Part shown: positions 11,711 through 22,840 of the stretch, in pieces
Layout of the letters: each line of letters opens with the position of its first letter
How positions within the stretch are numbered: position 1 is the stretch's first letter
Assembly: GCA_963920765.1 (NCBI GenBank)
Contig: OY987242.1
Location: 18,810,002-18,874,001 of the forward strand
From: Ulota crispa
Lineage: Eukaryota; Streptophyta; Bryopsida; Orthotrichales; Orthotrichaceae
DNA: 64,000 nucleotides
Reading direction: 5' to 3'
Translations under genes and position numbers: made by a program
Notes under the pieces: generated by a model
Told to the model about the DNA's origin: nothing
The model's database searches: none
The model's input: only the letters and a program-made list of their open reading frames with translations

Positions 11711-12399
11711 ATTCCTAAGAGTGCAAGCATCCATTAAATTGATAAGTAACAATTTCAAAATGCCTATTATAAGAGGTGAATGATAACAGCAATGGATGAA
11801 GTACATCCAAGTATTATTACATGCTTGCTTTTCCTTATTTTTGAACTTTGTGACTTAGTTTGATTGTTGAAATCTTCGTGATTTTGTACAAAGCTTTGTA
11901 TTTTTTCATGAGTTATATGAAACGGATGAAACATATCAAGGTATCATTATAAAATTATTTTTGCGTGCTTTTCAACAACATGAGAAGTTTGATCATTTGG
12001 AGGGCTTCATGATTTTATGCAAAGCCTTGAGCCAGTTCATGTACAAAACGATGAAAAAAAACTGCAAACATGAAGACCTTATTTCTGGAAAATTCGTCTT
12101 AGGCCATAATTCGTTTACCTCAAAAGCTCCAGACCTACATGCCGCTGCAGCTACACAATAAACCAAATCAGGTTTGCAACTACCGTAGATCTTCGAAAAC
12201 TCTTGAGAAAATCCACCGTATATATCATTCATTACGCTTGCCATTGACTATGGAGCCACCAATTCCGTCTACCAGCCCACTGGCTCTTAATTCATCGTGA
12301 TTAAGCAGGTGGCACCGACCCATCCAGACTGATGACGAGTAAACCAAACACAACAACCAGCCAAAGCTAAATATAATTATGGTCACTATGGGCACCCAT
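11711..12399. other. Intergenic and upstream region of LTP gene
   Basis: AT-rich sequence leading into the lipid transfer protein promoter. A short open frame (11961-12161) is not protein-like. Confidence 0.3.
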
Positions 12400-12406
12400 T
12401 ATATAA
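12400..12406 (+). promoter_or_regulatory. TATA box of LTP gene
   Basis: TATATAA lies 127 bases before the LTP start codon. That is a typical spacing for a transcript start near 12430 and a 5' UTR of about 100 bases. The region after it is CT-rich, as is common in plant leaders. Confidence 0.6.
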
Positions 12407-12532
12407 GACTGCTGTGTAATCTGTCCACATCATCCTCACCTTCAGTGTCTTAGCGTCTTCAAGTTCCATCATCTTCGTCTCCTTCACCGTTTTCCTGTTT
12501 AGCAGAGGTCAGTCAAGCAGAGTTCAAGAGCA

Positions 12533-13015
12533 ATGGCAGGATCCAAGCGCGTGGCTGCTGCAGCTCTGGTCGGCATCTGTGTGCTGGTGGTGATGGCCAT
12601 GGTGTCGGACTCCAATGCTGCTGGGGTGTGCAACCCGAATGCACTGTACCCATGCCTGAGGGCCATTGAAGGGGCTCGCCCTCCGGCGCCCAGCCAGCAG
12701 TGCTGCAACGTGGTGAGGAGCGTTGACAAGAACTGCATGTGCAACCAGCTGAAGTCGTCCTCCTTCCCAGCCCAGATGGTGAACAATGGCTTGCAGCTGC
12801 CTAAGAAGTGCGGCCGCACCGACCTGCGTGGCTTCAAATGCGGACGTAAGTGCACTAAACCCTCATGCTTCTCTTTCCTCTGATTAAAAAGCATTACAGT
12901 CTTTTCATCACCAAATATAAACATTCTAGAGCAATGTTGTTCGATTGCCCACCATTTGCTTGGAATTGACAACGCAGCTCTGTTTCTTCTTCCAGGATAC
13001 ACATTCCCTTACTGA
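12533..13015 (+). CDS. Secreted non-specific lipid transfer protein, two exons
   Basis: Exons 12533-12845 and 12996-13015 encode 110 aa. Residues 1-30 are a signal peptide with a hydrophobic core (AAAALVGICVLVVMAMV). The mature part has the eight-cysteine plant LTP motif: Cys33, Cys41, Cys57-Cys58, Cys68-x-Cys70, Cys93 and Cys103. These form four disulphides around a hydrophobic lipid-binding cavity. The single intron lies after the last cysteine (KCGR), and exon 2 adds only YTFPY before the stop. Placing an intron just after the last cysteine, with a short tail, is common in plant LTPs. Expected role: extracellular lipid or cutin-monomer binding in cell wall or defence. The CGRTDLRGFKCG ending resembles type D/DIR1-like members, but I do not assign a subclass firmly. 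Confidence 0.92.
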
Positions 13016-13247
13016 GCGTTGCAGCTAAGAAGCCAAGCAAAGGTGAATTGCATGTAAGTTAGCAGTTCTCAGGACGTGGACACAAGGCCGAATTATGCAA
13101 ATGGCGCAGCATCAGGAGCTGCATACTTTAGATTTCATGATCCTCGTTGTAGTTGAGTGGTCAATGTGGGGAGGAACTGCCTGGCTTGAAACTGGTCATG
13201 GTTCTGAGCAGCTCTTACTGCTTGATTGTCATGAAATTTTACGCTTA

Positions 13248-13253
13248 AATAAA
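13248..13253 (+). terminator. Candidate polyadenylation signal of LTP gene
   Basis: AATAAA lies 233 bases after the LTP stop codon. It is the only canonical signal I noted in the 3' flank, so it is a plausible but unproven 3' end marker. Confidence 0.4.
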
Positions 13254-13869
13254 GCCTTTCGGCCTCTTCTATCACGTCACACATGTTTAGCGCTTGCAAG
13301 AGTATCACCAGCCCATCCTTGTTGCAGTAAGAGTTACCTTTGCAATTGTCACAGTACGCACAAGTTGTTATGAATAGTACCGTGAAAGGATTGATAGTTG
13401 CGTCGAGGTGTTGTTGGCCAATTGCATGAGCTCTTGTGCGTCCTTGCTTGGCACGAAGGAGAACTCGCATGCTAAAGTCAAGTGATCGCTGGCTCATTGC
13501 TGTGAAGAAGGAGCTTTGTCACACTGCAGTGAAGAAGTGGGAAGGGTGTTCAACACTCTCACAGCACTTATGTCTTCGGTATGCCATATGTAGTCATCGG
13601 TACAGCTGATACTGTTGTAGAAAGATGTTACGAGCGGCTACTCACTTACATCCCTGCTACCTTCCTTCCCTCGATTTCGGAGTACGCACTACGCAGCATT
13701 TTAAGCTTGTGATGGAGAGCAAAGAGGTGCTTCTCGCCCAGTCGCTGCCTTCAGCTCCAATTTACTCCAGCCCTGAAGCATAGAACCCCTCTTCCCGGCG
13801 GTCTCGGATTCCGAAACCCTAAATGTTGTACCACTGCGGTTGGACACGTTGTGCCTCGCTGTTTGAAGC

Positions 13870-14600
13870 TTGTCTTCTTGTCCTGAAATGCGACGCCGAT
13901 CGAGACCCGTCAAGTCCAAATGTGAATAACAGAGGAACCTATACAACGGGCTCCACGACGTACAGTTGAAGAGTCACCCGCTATGGCCACCAGCACATTC
14001 CCCCACTTTCCCGACATCACGTATATATTCTCCAGAAACACTCGAGCCTGACCTAATTTCACCTCGCCACACGAAGGATTGTGTATCACATGGGTGCCCC
14101 CCAAAGCGACGCAATTCTTGAATCCTAAATCCTTAAACCCTCCTTAAACCCTAAACCATCGTCTCTACGTTTACTCTCCAAAACACAAATCTGCCCTACG
14201 TTGTCCCGAAGCTTTGAAATACTCCCGAAACTCAATGCTCTGTTCCTCCAGCAACGCAAACCGCATCGCATTCTAGCACATGGCGCAACCATCACGATAC
14301 GCTTCTGTGCGCCTCTTGTACACACCGATGTAGCCGGCTTTTGCAAGGTCCTCAGCGAATTCGTGGTAACGATCTACATCTTGCAAGCATATGACGTCGG
14401 GACAAACGATGTGAAGCTCACGCAGGAGTTTCGTCTTGCGTGCGTTCTAGTTCGTGATCAGTGCGGGGATGTGTGTTTGTAAATTTGGGGAGTGTGAGCG
14501 AGCATTTGCGCCGGCGAGAATGTTGTAGGAGAGCATGAGAAATCTCTCGTGATGCATGGGAGGATCTCAGCGAGTGCGAAGCCAGTGCCGGTGCTCAACG
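13870..14600 (-). pseudogene. CCR4-like deadenylase (endonuclease/exonuclease/phosphatase fold) pseudogene
   Basis: Minus-strand translation in shifting frames shows the ordered landmarks of plant CCR4-like proteins. They are ERFLMLSYNILAG at about 14555 (domain start), KLLRELHIVCPDVICLQDVD (metal-binding Glu replaced by Asp in ICLQDVD), and then YHEFAEDLAKAGYIGVYKRR and DGCAM. LRDNVGQICVLE follows, then HVIHNPSCGEVKLGQARVFL, KWGNVLVAIAGDSS (normally AGDFNS) and YRFLCYSHLDLTGLDRRRIS. The intact family shortens poly(A) tails. Here there are in-frame stops (after THIPALITN and after CAMC) and frame changes between LLEEQSIEFREY and LRDNVGQ and again between AGDSS and YRFLC, so no functional product is possible. 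The landmarks run with little intervening sequence, which suggests a processed copy, but a decayed ordinary gene is not excluded. Confidence 0.75.
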
Positions 14601-14615
14601 TCGTCGTCTGCCATA

Positions 14616-14898
14616 GCCATCGCCATGCTCAAATCCAAGCCGGTAATGTACTGAAGGCCAGTTCAGACGACGTTCTAACGGACAAAACGCTTCCTTTGTC
14701 CAGTGTTTTGTCCATCTTCATTTGGTGGAAACTTACCATGTCATAGGTGATTTTGTTTGTCTGGTGGAAGGTTTCACATGGGGATCAAGCTTCTGGTGAA
14801 GTTATAGTTCTACTCCCATTTGTCAAGAACCAAAATAGTAAGAGAGAGTGTTTTGTCAAACAGACAAGATTTGGAGTCACTATGGGAGTATTTGGGAA
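14616..14898. other. Intergenic sequence, no gene recognised
   Basis: It may contain the upstream part of the deadenylase pseudogene. Nothing else is supportable. Confidence 0.25.
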
Positions 14899-15222
14899 GA
14901 ATTAACAAGGTAGCAACACCCATAACCGTCAAACTAAGGGTTTTGAACATGATGATTAAACATCTAGCAAATTATAGGATCCTATTAGCAACAAAAAAAA
15001 ATGATGAGTTTGCACTTTTGAATGTATTATTTGGATACTGTGAGAATAAGTTGTGAATTGTTAAAGAGCAAATTGCCATTGCACCCATAACCAACACTAA
15101 GGTTTCATGTTCACATGTTGTACATCCTTGTAATTACATCTATTCACTTCCAGATTTTCCAAGATTACAGAGGTGATGGTTATGGGTATAGTGATGGTTA
15201 TGGGTGTGGCTACCTTAGTTAG
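14899..15222. repeat. Inverted-repeat element U
   Basis: The left arm (about 14901-14930) reads AACAAGGTAGCAACACCCAT. The right arm (about 15190-15222) is its approximate complement, GGGTGTGGCTACCTTAG. A further GATGGTTATGGGTATAGT copy sits beside the right arm. MITE-like, but target-site duplication and class are unclear. Confidence 0.45.
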
Positions 15223-17170
15223 TGCATTATCAACTGACTAAAATTGCAAAAAAACCCATTGAAACTTGAAATTTTCCCGAATCAATGGATGTTGTTATTA
15301 GAAGATGAGCATGTCAATATATACATTCAATGTTATTTTGCAAGAAACTACACTTTAAATTCTATAGAGTAGAGACTAGATAAGGGCACTCCACATCTTT
15401 ACTTGCTAAAGGTATGACTATAGCCCTACATTGATGATAAGTGCTCGTGCCCCTTAATATAAAATTACTCACTCATGTCACTCAATCCTAGCATGTAAAA
15501 CAATGACCCTTCTTGAAAGTATTGTTAATTTTGAGTGTGTGAGCTTTATCACAAATTCTACTTACTAGTTGATTGATTTATTATATATGGGACACATTTA
15601 GTGAGCAAGCGTGGGAGACAAAGTATCTAAGGGCTTTGTACAATATTTGTAAATTTTTAGCTAATTAACTTGGAGAGGCCAAGGTGTGGATATTTTATCA
15701 GTGTTTGAATATCAATGTTTGAAAACCAAGGTGGTCAACATCGGCCATTTTCATTTAGGATTTTCATATTAAGCACCACTGTATTGTATAGGTAGGATTG
15801 TAGTGACACTTCAAGAACAAATAAATGACATCTCACCCCTTAAGGATGTTGCCTACCAAAACTATTGGTTGTATTCATACAAGGATTATTTAGCACTTGA
15901 AGGAAATGGCTTTGTGACAAAATTACCAAAAATTCCACAAAAAGTTCTAGTTGACTAATAGTATATTTGTGACTTAGTTTGAAATTTACAACCCCAAGGG
16001 AATTCATGCGTTACCCAAGTGCCCCATTAGTATACAACATGAGAGAGTGTATACAAAACAATATCATGGAATAGTGATTTATTTGGAGTGTCACTATAAC
16101 GATAATTACGATATGACCCTACTGTTTCACTAGTGATTTAAGGCTTTTAAGCTACTTTAATTACCCAAATTATTTTACAAAACAAACGAAAGTAGATTTG
16201 TGCAAGAATGCTAGCATCTTGAAGTCTTGAACCCAGAGTAATTGTTATACCCTCACACATTATTTTCTAGGCACCAAATGTAACTATTGTGAACTCTTCT
16301 AAACTAAACAGCACATCATTTTATGACCCACATATTGAAAAATGAAGAGTCTACAGACTTTTTCCCTTTACCATTAGTGAGTTTTCATTGCGTTGACCTA
16401 ATTTAAATCGACCAAGGTAAGATACTTAAAAAGTGCCCTTGTTCTGAAAGCATACTCAAAAAATAGTCTACGTTAGGGCGCAAGCTGTAGGCCTGTAGGT
16501 TTCACTTTTCAGTGTACAGGAATACGTGTTGAAGTTTTTAATTTCTTGATAGTGATCATTCAAGGCAGAAACACTTTCACAGCACCCAAGCCACATTCCA
16601 ACTTCAAGTGTTCACACTGAAATTTGAGAGATGTGAATACTGAATTTCAGTGTTAATTATGGGATATCAGCACAATTCGCAAGAGTTCTTTTAGGAGTTT
16701 TAGGCTTTAGTCACTTGAATTAAACAGAAAACTCAGGATATTCACTGATCGGGAGTTGTAAGGACGCTATCTGGAGACCTCACTTTACGGGCGTTGGTGA
16801 GATCTGGACCTACATCGCGTCTGGATCACTAGGAGCAGTGATGGCGACAAAGACTGTCTCAGCCTACGGTAGGTGAGTTGCATTTATTGGGACGTATAAT
16901 GGACATGAGCACTCTAGAAGGTGCACGTAGACAACCAATTTAAAGATTCCCCTTTAGATTCATCCTTGATCTCTTCCAGGTTTCGCCTTTCGTCGAGTGC
17001 AGAGCATGCATGGTAAGTTGTAACCTGGACTGCAAGTTGAGTTTGTCCGAACAACTCCCGAACATGTTCGTGCGAGTCTTCAGCCACAAAACACCAAACA
17101 AAAAAATTGTACTCCAACTACTACCTGATTCAGTAGCGACGTTACAGCGTCCATTTTGCAAACTATAAGG
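15223..17170. other. AT-rich intergenic DNA, no gene recognised
   Basis: No open frame longer than about 75 codons and no family motif. GC rises after about 16750. A short frame beginning ATGGCGACAAAGACTGTC at 16840 runs into a GTAGGT donor-like site. It could be a first exon, but no second exon is recognisable. Confidence 0.3.
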
Positions 17171-17400
17171 ACTAAGCTTTAGTTAAGATACATTGACCCA
17201 ATTCCAAAGTAGCCCTTTTCGGACGATGCATAGATTAGGTCTAGAAAATAAACTCAACGTGTGCCGTGTAATGCAACCAGGAGCTGCACAGATTGAGACG
17301 CTGGGGTCTCGTTTTATTGATTTGTTCGTGGAACTACGAAAGGCGGCCTTTAGTCAGCCTGCTCTTCCATTTCCATCGCTATTGTACATGAGCTTGGTGT

Positions 17401-17697
17401 CTAACAAAGTGGAACGATGCAGTTGCCAATCGAACTCCCGCACTGCACGTAATAATCCGCCATCCAGCCGACCATCCCCTGCACACTGACTAGCAACCAC
17501 CAGGGGTCGTCGAAGACGTAGTCACTTTGGCGCCGACACGAGACGCTCACTTCAGTATTCAGCGCCAACGTGGTTATGACTTTTCCGGCTGCTCCCGGCC
17601 CCGATTGTAGGATCGTCTGCGCGGTAAGCCTGCCTGGTGTAGCGCCGTACGCAACGTTGCAGCCGCTAGCCACAAGCACGGCTATGTAAAAAATCAT
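17401..17697 (-). CDS. Small secreted SH3b-like protein
   Basis: An intronless 98-codon frame. Residues 1-18 form a signal peptide (MIFYIAVLVASGCNVAYG). The mature part fits a single bacterial-type SH3 (SH3b) fold: GRLTAQTILQSGPG at 22-35 where family members have the N-R-SGPG turn, TTLALNTEVSV at 42-52, DPWWLLV at 64-70 and the closing VGWMADYYV at 76-84. Four cysteines lie outside the signal (54, 86, 93, 98). SH3b domains usually bind cell-wall peptides or act as targeting modules in secreted bacterial and fungal proteins. An in-frame ATG 72 bases upstream exists, but the internal start gives a clean signal peptide. No introns and no plant family I recognise. Coding status rests on the intact frame and domain pattern only. 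Confidence 0.6.
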   Translation of the reverse strand: MIFYIAVLVASGCNVAYGATPGRLTAQTILQSGPGAAGKVITTLALNTEVSVSCRRQSDYVFDDPWWLLVSVQGMVGWMADYYVQCGSSIGNCIVPLC

Positions 17698-17769
17698 CGA
17701 CAGCCTCCTGCGAATAATTCCATTATTCCATAAGGCCGGGAAAAAGCATACTCTCATAATCACACGCAC

Positions 17770-18399
17770 ATTCTATCAGCAAATAGTAACCAGAATTGTC
17801 GTCTAACGCCGTTCGGACATGATGCTACTTGCCACACAAGGAAATTAAAGTAAGCATTTTAACAAGGAACAGATGCAACCTGGAAAAGGACGTAAAAAAG
17901 TGAAGTTGGTATTACCAGACTGTCGCCATGGTGATCAAATTGCGTATCAGCAATCGCCGAGGTTGATGGCAATCTTCAATCCTCTCGTAGTGGAAACCTT
18001 GAAAAACTCATAGAATTCAGTCTTGTGATAGGGAAATTCACAAGCAATCTAGCGCCAATTCTAGCGAGCGAAAGCATGAAGCTAGCAGGGGTCTTAAACA
18101 CAGGTAAGCGAGATAGTGATGAATTGCGATCGAAAGAGATACTTACAGCAAAGCAATGAAGCAGCAAATGCCTTCACGATTCGATCGCCTTTCCGCTTCT
18201 CTCGAAACAAAAGGTGCCAGAAGGATGAAGCCGGTGGGAGGTGGGAGTTGGAAAGAGCTTAGAAATTAAGCAAACGGGGGCTGCTCTGACAAGGCGGCGC
18301 TTATCCAGCGGGATGTCTGCTCAATTTTCGCTCCCCTCGCTGACGAGATTTGCTGTTTATCATTGTTCCAACTAGATAAGCTAATGAGTCCCTTCTACA
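17770..18399. other. Upstream flank of SH3b-like gene, nothing else seen
   Basis: Moderate-GC unique-looking sequence without a supportable gene. It is the presumed promoter side of the minus-strand SH3b-like gene. Confidence 0.3.
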
Positions 18400-19400
18400 C
18401 GTCTGGATATTGTATTTAGTTTGCCTTTACAATTAGATTGCCTTACCTGGTAAGTTACGTCACCACTCATCGTTTGGCCGCTTGAACGCTTGCAACTCTC
18501 TAAGGTAGGAGTCTCATAAACCGTTCATCTTGGCCTACCTAACTCATCAATCAGAGTACTAGATATTTCACCTCAAATGTCAGCCATTTCTAAAGTCAAA
18601 TTCAATTAGAATCTGAACAAAATTCAAGCCTCCTACTTTAGATTCTAAAATTTCACAAAGTTTACAATGTGGTCATCTCTAATAATTTTATTGCAACATC
18701 ATTGTTGTTACCTGGTCCTTTAAAATTTGTTTGTTACAATAATTAGTAATGAAAATTATTGGAGTAACAATAAATATTTATACAGTGTAAAATGTCAAGG
18801 CAAACTAAACGCAATATTTTTCAGAGTAACAAGAAAAAATAATCCCTACTCCTACAACAGACAAGTGACAACCTGTAAGTGTAACAGCCTCTACAGTCTA
18901 ACCCCCCCCCCCTGCCCCCAGGATTTAGGTCTCTCATGCACAATAGCATTCCCAGCCGCAGAAACTAGCCCAGGCACACTCAGGCTGCAGCAGCTTGCTT
19001 GGATTTTACAAACCCAGGCGGTTGAAGCGACCGCGTTTGCCCCAAACATCTCTGGTGAAAAACAAGGATACTCGGATTAGTCGCATCTCTCACTGCTTAG
19101 TTAGGCAAGTCAATTAATATCCACAAATGTTACTACACTATATTGCATTTAGGTTGCCTTGACGATTAGGTTGTCTTACTCTAGATGACTCATCACGTGG
19201 CCTCTTGGAGGCATATACAACTCTCGAAATTCTTGAATTTCACATGATTTTATGACTTGAAAGCCACTAGGTTTTTTTTGCACCATCATTGTTGTTAACA
19301 GACCCTTTAAAATTTGTTTGTTGTAGTAATTTTTGATAAAAATTACTCTAGCAAACTAGCAACAGTAAATATATTTTTAGTGTGAAATGTCAAGAAGTTA
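18400..19400. repeat. Pair of diverged direct repeats around a GC-rich insert
   Basis: About 18405-18810 and 19130-19395 are related in direct orientation. Both start near TTGCCTTNACNATTAGNTTG and both contain AATTTGTTTGTT followed by AGTGTAAAATGTCAAG-like sequence. Between them is about 300 bases of higher-GC DNA that opens with a run of ten C residues at 18901-18911. Class unknown. Confidence 0.6.
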
Positions 19401-19638
19401 GTGTGGGCAACCTTAAAGCAATATTCAGTGTCGTTGCAAAACATATTGGAAACAGAACTAATTATTTCCTTGCTTGACGGAAGGTGAAGTCAAGCCGAAG
19501 ATGATAAGCAATCTTCGTTTAGACTTCAGTTGGGCCTTGAGTAAATGACGCAAGAGAAACGTGACGTGCGGTTGTAGACACGGTATATCACAAGCAGTCA
19601 GCTATCTCTATCAACATTTACACCATCTCCAGTTCTTA

Positions 19639-20558
19639 TTAACCCCTAAAGGCCCAATGAACCCACTTTGGGCTTTATGAGAACTCGGGCTCGCTCTATT
19701 GACTTCATAATTTGGAATTTTTTCATGAAATCTTTAGAATGGATGCTACTCATTATAATCTACATGTGAAGCTTTATTTCATGTCATTCAGATAAGTAAT
19801 GCAAAAGTTATAAGATTTTTCCAATTTCAATGTCAAACCAGGTAGCAAAAAATATATTCTAAATTTTTTTTTAATTTTTTTATAGAATTTTATAAATTGA
19901 TATCTACTCAAAAAAAATTGAATCACTCAATTCCAAATAATGAGGTAAGAGTTACAAGGAGTTTTCTTTTGCGGGCAATGAAGGTAGGAAGAGGGTAGAA
20001 AAAACATATAAAGTTATTTTTTATTCTCAATTTTGAAAAATTACAAATGAAAATGAAAAATAAAGTTACTGATTGTCTGTTAGAGCATTCTCACCATTGG
20101 GATTAACAATTTTCAAATTCTTCCAAAACTTATTTGCATATTAGTTATATCTTTCATTCATCAATACCTTTCACTTTACAATTTTTGTAAAAATGAATCC
20201 AAATTTTGTTTGGTTACATTTTTTTATATATGCTCTCAACCCATTTTCTGACATATTGCAAAAATTGCACAAGAAATACAACATCTATGTTTTTTTCTAA
20301 AAAGTTTGAAAATCAAAGCTTCACCTTTTGGAAGGATTAGAAAAACCTACATTTTGAAATTTAGGCACATTGATCTTGCAATTGGTGGGGATATTCATTT
20401 TGAAATTTTGGGACAATGTACTTGTGCAAGTCAACCAAAGGATCCTACGGTTGGATTTGTTAAAAAGTAAGTTTCAATGAAGATTTTGACCTTGGTTTGG
20501 GGACTAGTATTTTGAAGCAGTTTTGAGCCTCTAAACACAAAAGAATTTTAGGGGTTAA
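19639..20558. mobile_element. TTAA element G
   Basis: Bounded by TTAA at 19639 and 20555. The left end reads TTAACCCCTAAAGGCCC and the right end is the complement of TTAACCCCTAAAATTC. AT-rich, non-coding, 920 bp. Its right terminal region resembles the left end of element L near 45740. Confidence 0.7.
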
Positions 20559-21735
20559 AGAAAAAGGCTCCCTTCAGCATCACATAATCATACAAGAGTA
20601 TCGACCTTGGAAGTCGTGAAAACACCAAAATCAATTTAGAAAGATAAGTAAACGTTCAAAACAATAGTTAAGGCTTGTTTTCACTTGCTCTTATGAGTCG
20701 TGAATATTAGATGGTCGATTTTAATTGGCATTTCTACTTGAGTTAATAATTAAGAACCAAACTTAATTGGCAAGGTTGGTAGTAGTACAGTAGAATTCCT
20801 CTAAACTCATATGGTTGGGACTCCAAGAACTAGATTAGTTTAAGTAAGTTATTAGTTAATTTTGTGGAAGTGTAAATGACGTGACTTTGAGGTTAGTGCC
20901 GGGATAGCACCAAGGAGCATTACTACTATTGGATTAATTACTTTGGTTTATGATTGACGTATAGTTTGACATTGAGATTTGAGTTATACATTAGTTTACA
21001 AAGGATATTAGTTCACAAGATATTAGCTTACAAAATATATTTAGCTTCTAGGAATTGTAGATAGCATTAACTTTAGCATGTAGAAAATGTAGTAAACTAT
21101 GACCACATAAATAATTCTTTGCTCAAATTTTTAAATTTCAAAATTTCAAAAAACAAAGATTTGATGATACTAACCATGATATTATGTAAAATTGTGAGGA
21201 TGGTGGATTAACAAATACTAGTGACTTTAATTCTGCTAATGAATTGAACAACAAGTACAAAAGTACTATTCATCCTTGCTAAATGGTACTAACAACATCT
21301 ACAAGCTGTAAATACCCTTTGTACACCTACTTTGTTATTCTTAACAAAAATCATAAATTTTTACTAAAAGCAAGTGAAGACATGCCTTCAAGAGAAGGTT
21401 GCCAATAAATTCGGTGTTTTTGCACTTTGGCTGAACTACTTGTTGAAAAGAAAAGAAAAAAGTGACGATTTTAGAAGAAAAAGTATATAAGAGTTATGGG
21501 ACGTAAAGAGCACCTAAGAGTATTAAATGAAGAAAATCGAACATCATCAAAAAAAAAATTTAATGTTTCTCCTGAGTCCTGACTCACAAGTTTGTGTCGG
21601 AAATACATAGAGTACAGTAGTCAAGTACAAAATTGGAATGTCCTGAATTACGCAGTTGGAAATCATCCTCTTCAAAACAAATGAGACACAAAAAAGTGCA
21701 ATACTTCTTTTGACCCACATCTCTACAACAAACTG
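20559..21735. other. AT-rich intergenic DNA, nothing recognised
   Basis: No long open frame or repeat partner identified within the window. Confidence 0.3.
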
Positions 21736-22662
21736 TTAACCCCTAAATCCATGGGGCCTTTATTTTGTCAAAAGACACTCAAAGTTATCATTTTTTATTG
21801 TAAAGAGTAATTTTTTTTGAAAATTGGTCTTTTTGCATATTTAATCATAAGATCTTGTACTAGACTAATATAAAAATGTGAAAACAAAAATTTAAAAACT
21901 TTGACCGCACACACTGCAAGATATTTACATTCAAAGTGTAAAAAAACAAGCTTTTTTGAACCTTGCATGACTAGACTATTTGATTTTGAACTTTTCTAAC
22001 TTAAAATTTTTACACCTCAGAGTTTTGAGGTTATTTTCTTAAGGTGGGAAATTGGGTTGAGAATTTTTGGAAAAAAATCAAAACAAAAAATACTTAATTT
22101 TCATTCTTAAAAAAACATTAGGTAGAAGAAGGTATGAGATTGAACAAAAAATTATATTGTTAATAACCTTGCAATGGAATTGAAACACAATAATCCCAAT
22201 GGTGAGATTGTTCTAGCAAGCAATCTTCACCCTTTCTAATAGTTTTTTTGCAAAAATGTTAAATTTGCATTCAAAGATGAAGTTTATAAGTTATTTTTTC
22301 AAGAAGATGCTTGAATTGCCCAAAAAACAAGATTGTCCATAACTTTCTCATAACTAGTCCAAATGGAATGGATCAAAGCTTCAAAAGTAGACAAAACAAT
22401 AACCTATGAGGAAAAAACAAAAATTAGAAAAATTTTAGTTTTTGTAAATCTTTTTTGCTACCCAATTTGCATAATTTTTTGCTTATCTAGGCATAACTTT
22501 TTTTGGGCATTGATTGGAATAAAAATTAAATTCCCCAAAAGCTAATGTATTTTCCCATCTTCAAAAAAAGTTTCAAAAAATCAAGATAAAAATTGAGGCT
22601 GTAGGTACTTGCCCAAAATCCCATTTGTCCCCCGAGGGGACACTCAAGGATTTAGGGGTTAA
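21736..22662. mobile_element. TTAA element H1
   Basis: TTAA at 21736-21739 and 22659-22662, with termini TTAACCCCTAAATCCATGGGG and the complement of TTAACCCCTAAATCCTTGAG. Near the right end a subterminal CCCATTTGTCCCCC motif is shared with H2, N, K and T. It aligns throughout with H2 and is the empty-site version of the insertion found in H2. 927 bp. Confidence 0.8.
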
Positions 22663-22724
22663 GGCTATTAATGTATTGAAGGCAAGATTAAAAACATATT
22701 TTACATGGATGGATTATTGTAAAT

Positions 22725-22840
22725 AGTAGGTATACTCATTTCTGATCATGTATCCAATTCCGTCACCATGTACCTAGAATGGTCATTTTGGAATTGAAAT
22801 GACCGCCTTGGGTACATGGTTTGGAATGGGCAAACTTACA
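22725..22840. repeat. TA-type palindromic element F3
   Basis: The left end reads TAGGTATACTCATTTC and the right end GAATGGGCAAACTTAC. The interior is a palindrome whose arms contain CCATGTACC and GGTACATGG with GGTCATTTTGGAATTGAAATG at the centre. The same architecture appears in F2 (63712-63846). It lies between H1 and H2. Confidence 0.55.

Noticed and set aside
12499-13002. 167-codon frame antisense to the LTP gene
   Set aside because: A shadow of the GC-biased LTP coding sequence.
16840-16875. Possible first exon (ATG, then a GTAGGT donor)
   Set aside because: Too short, and no second exon with recognisable homology was found downstream.
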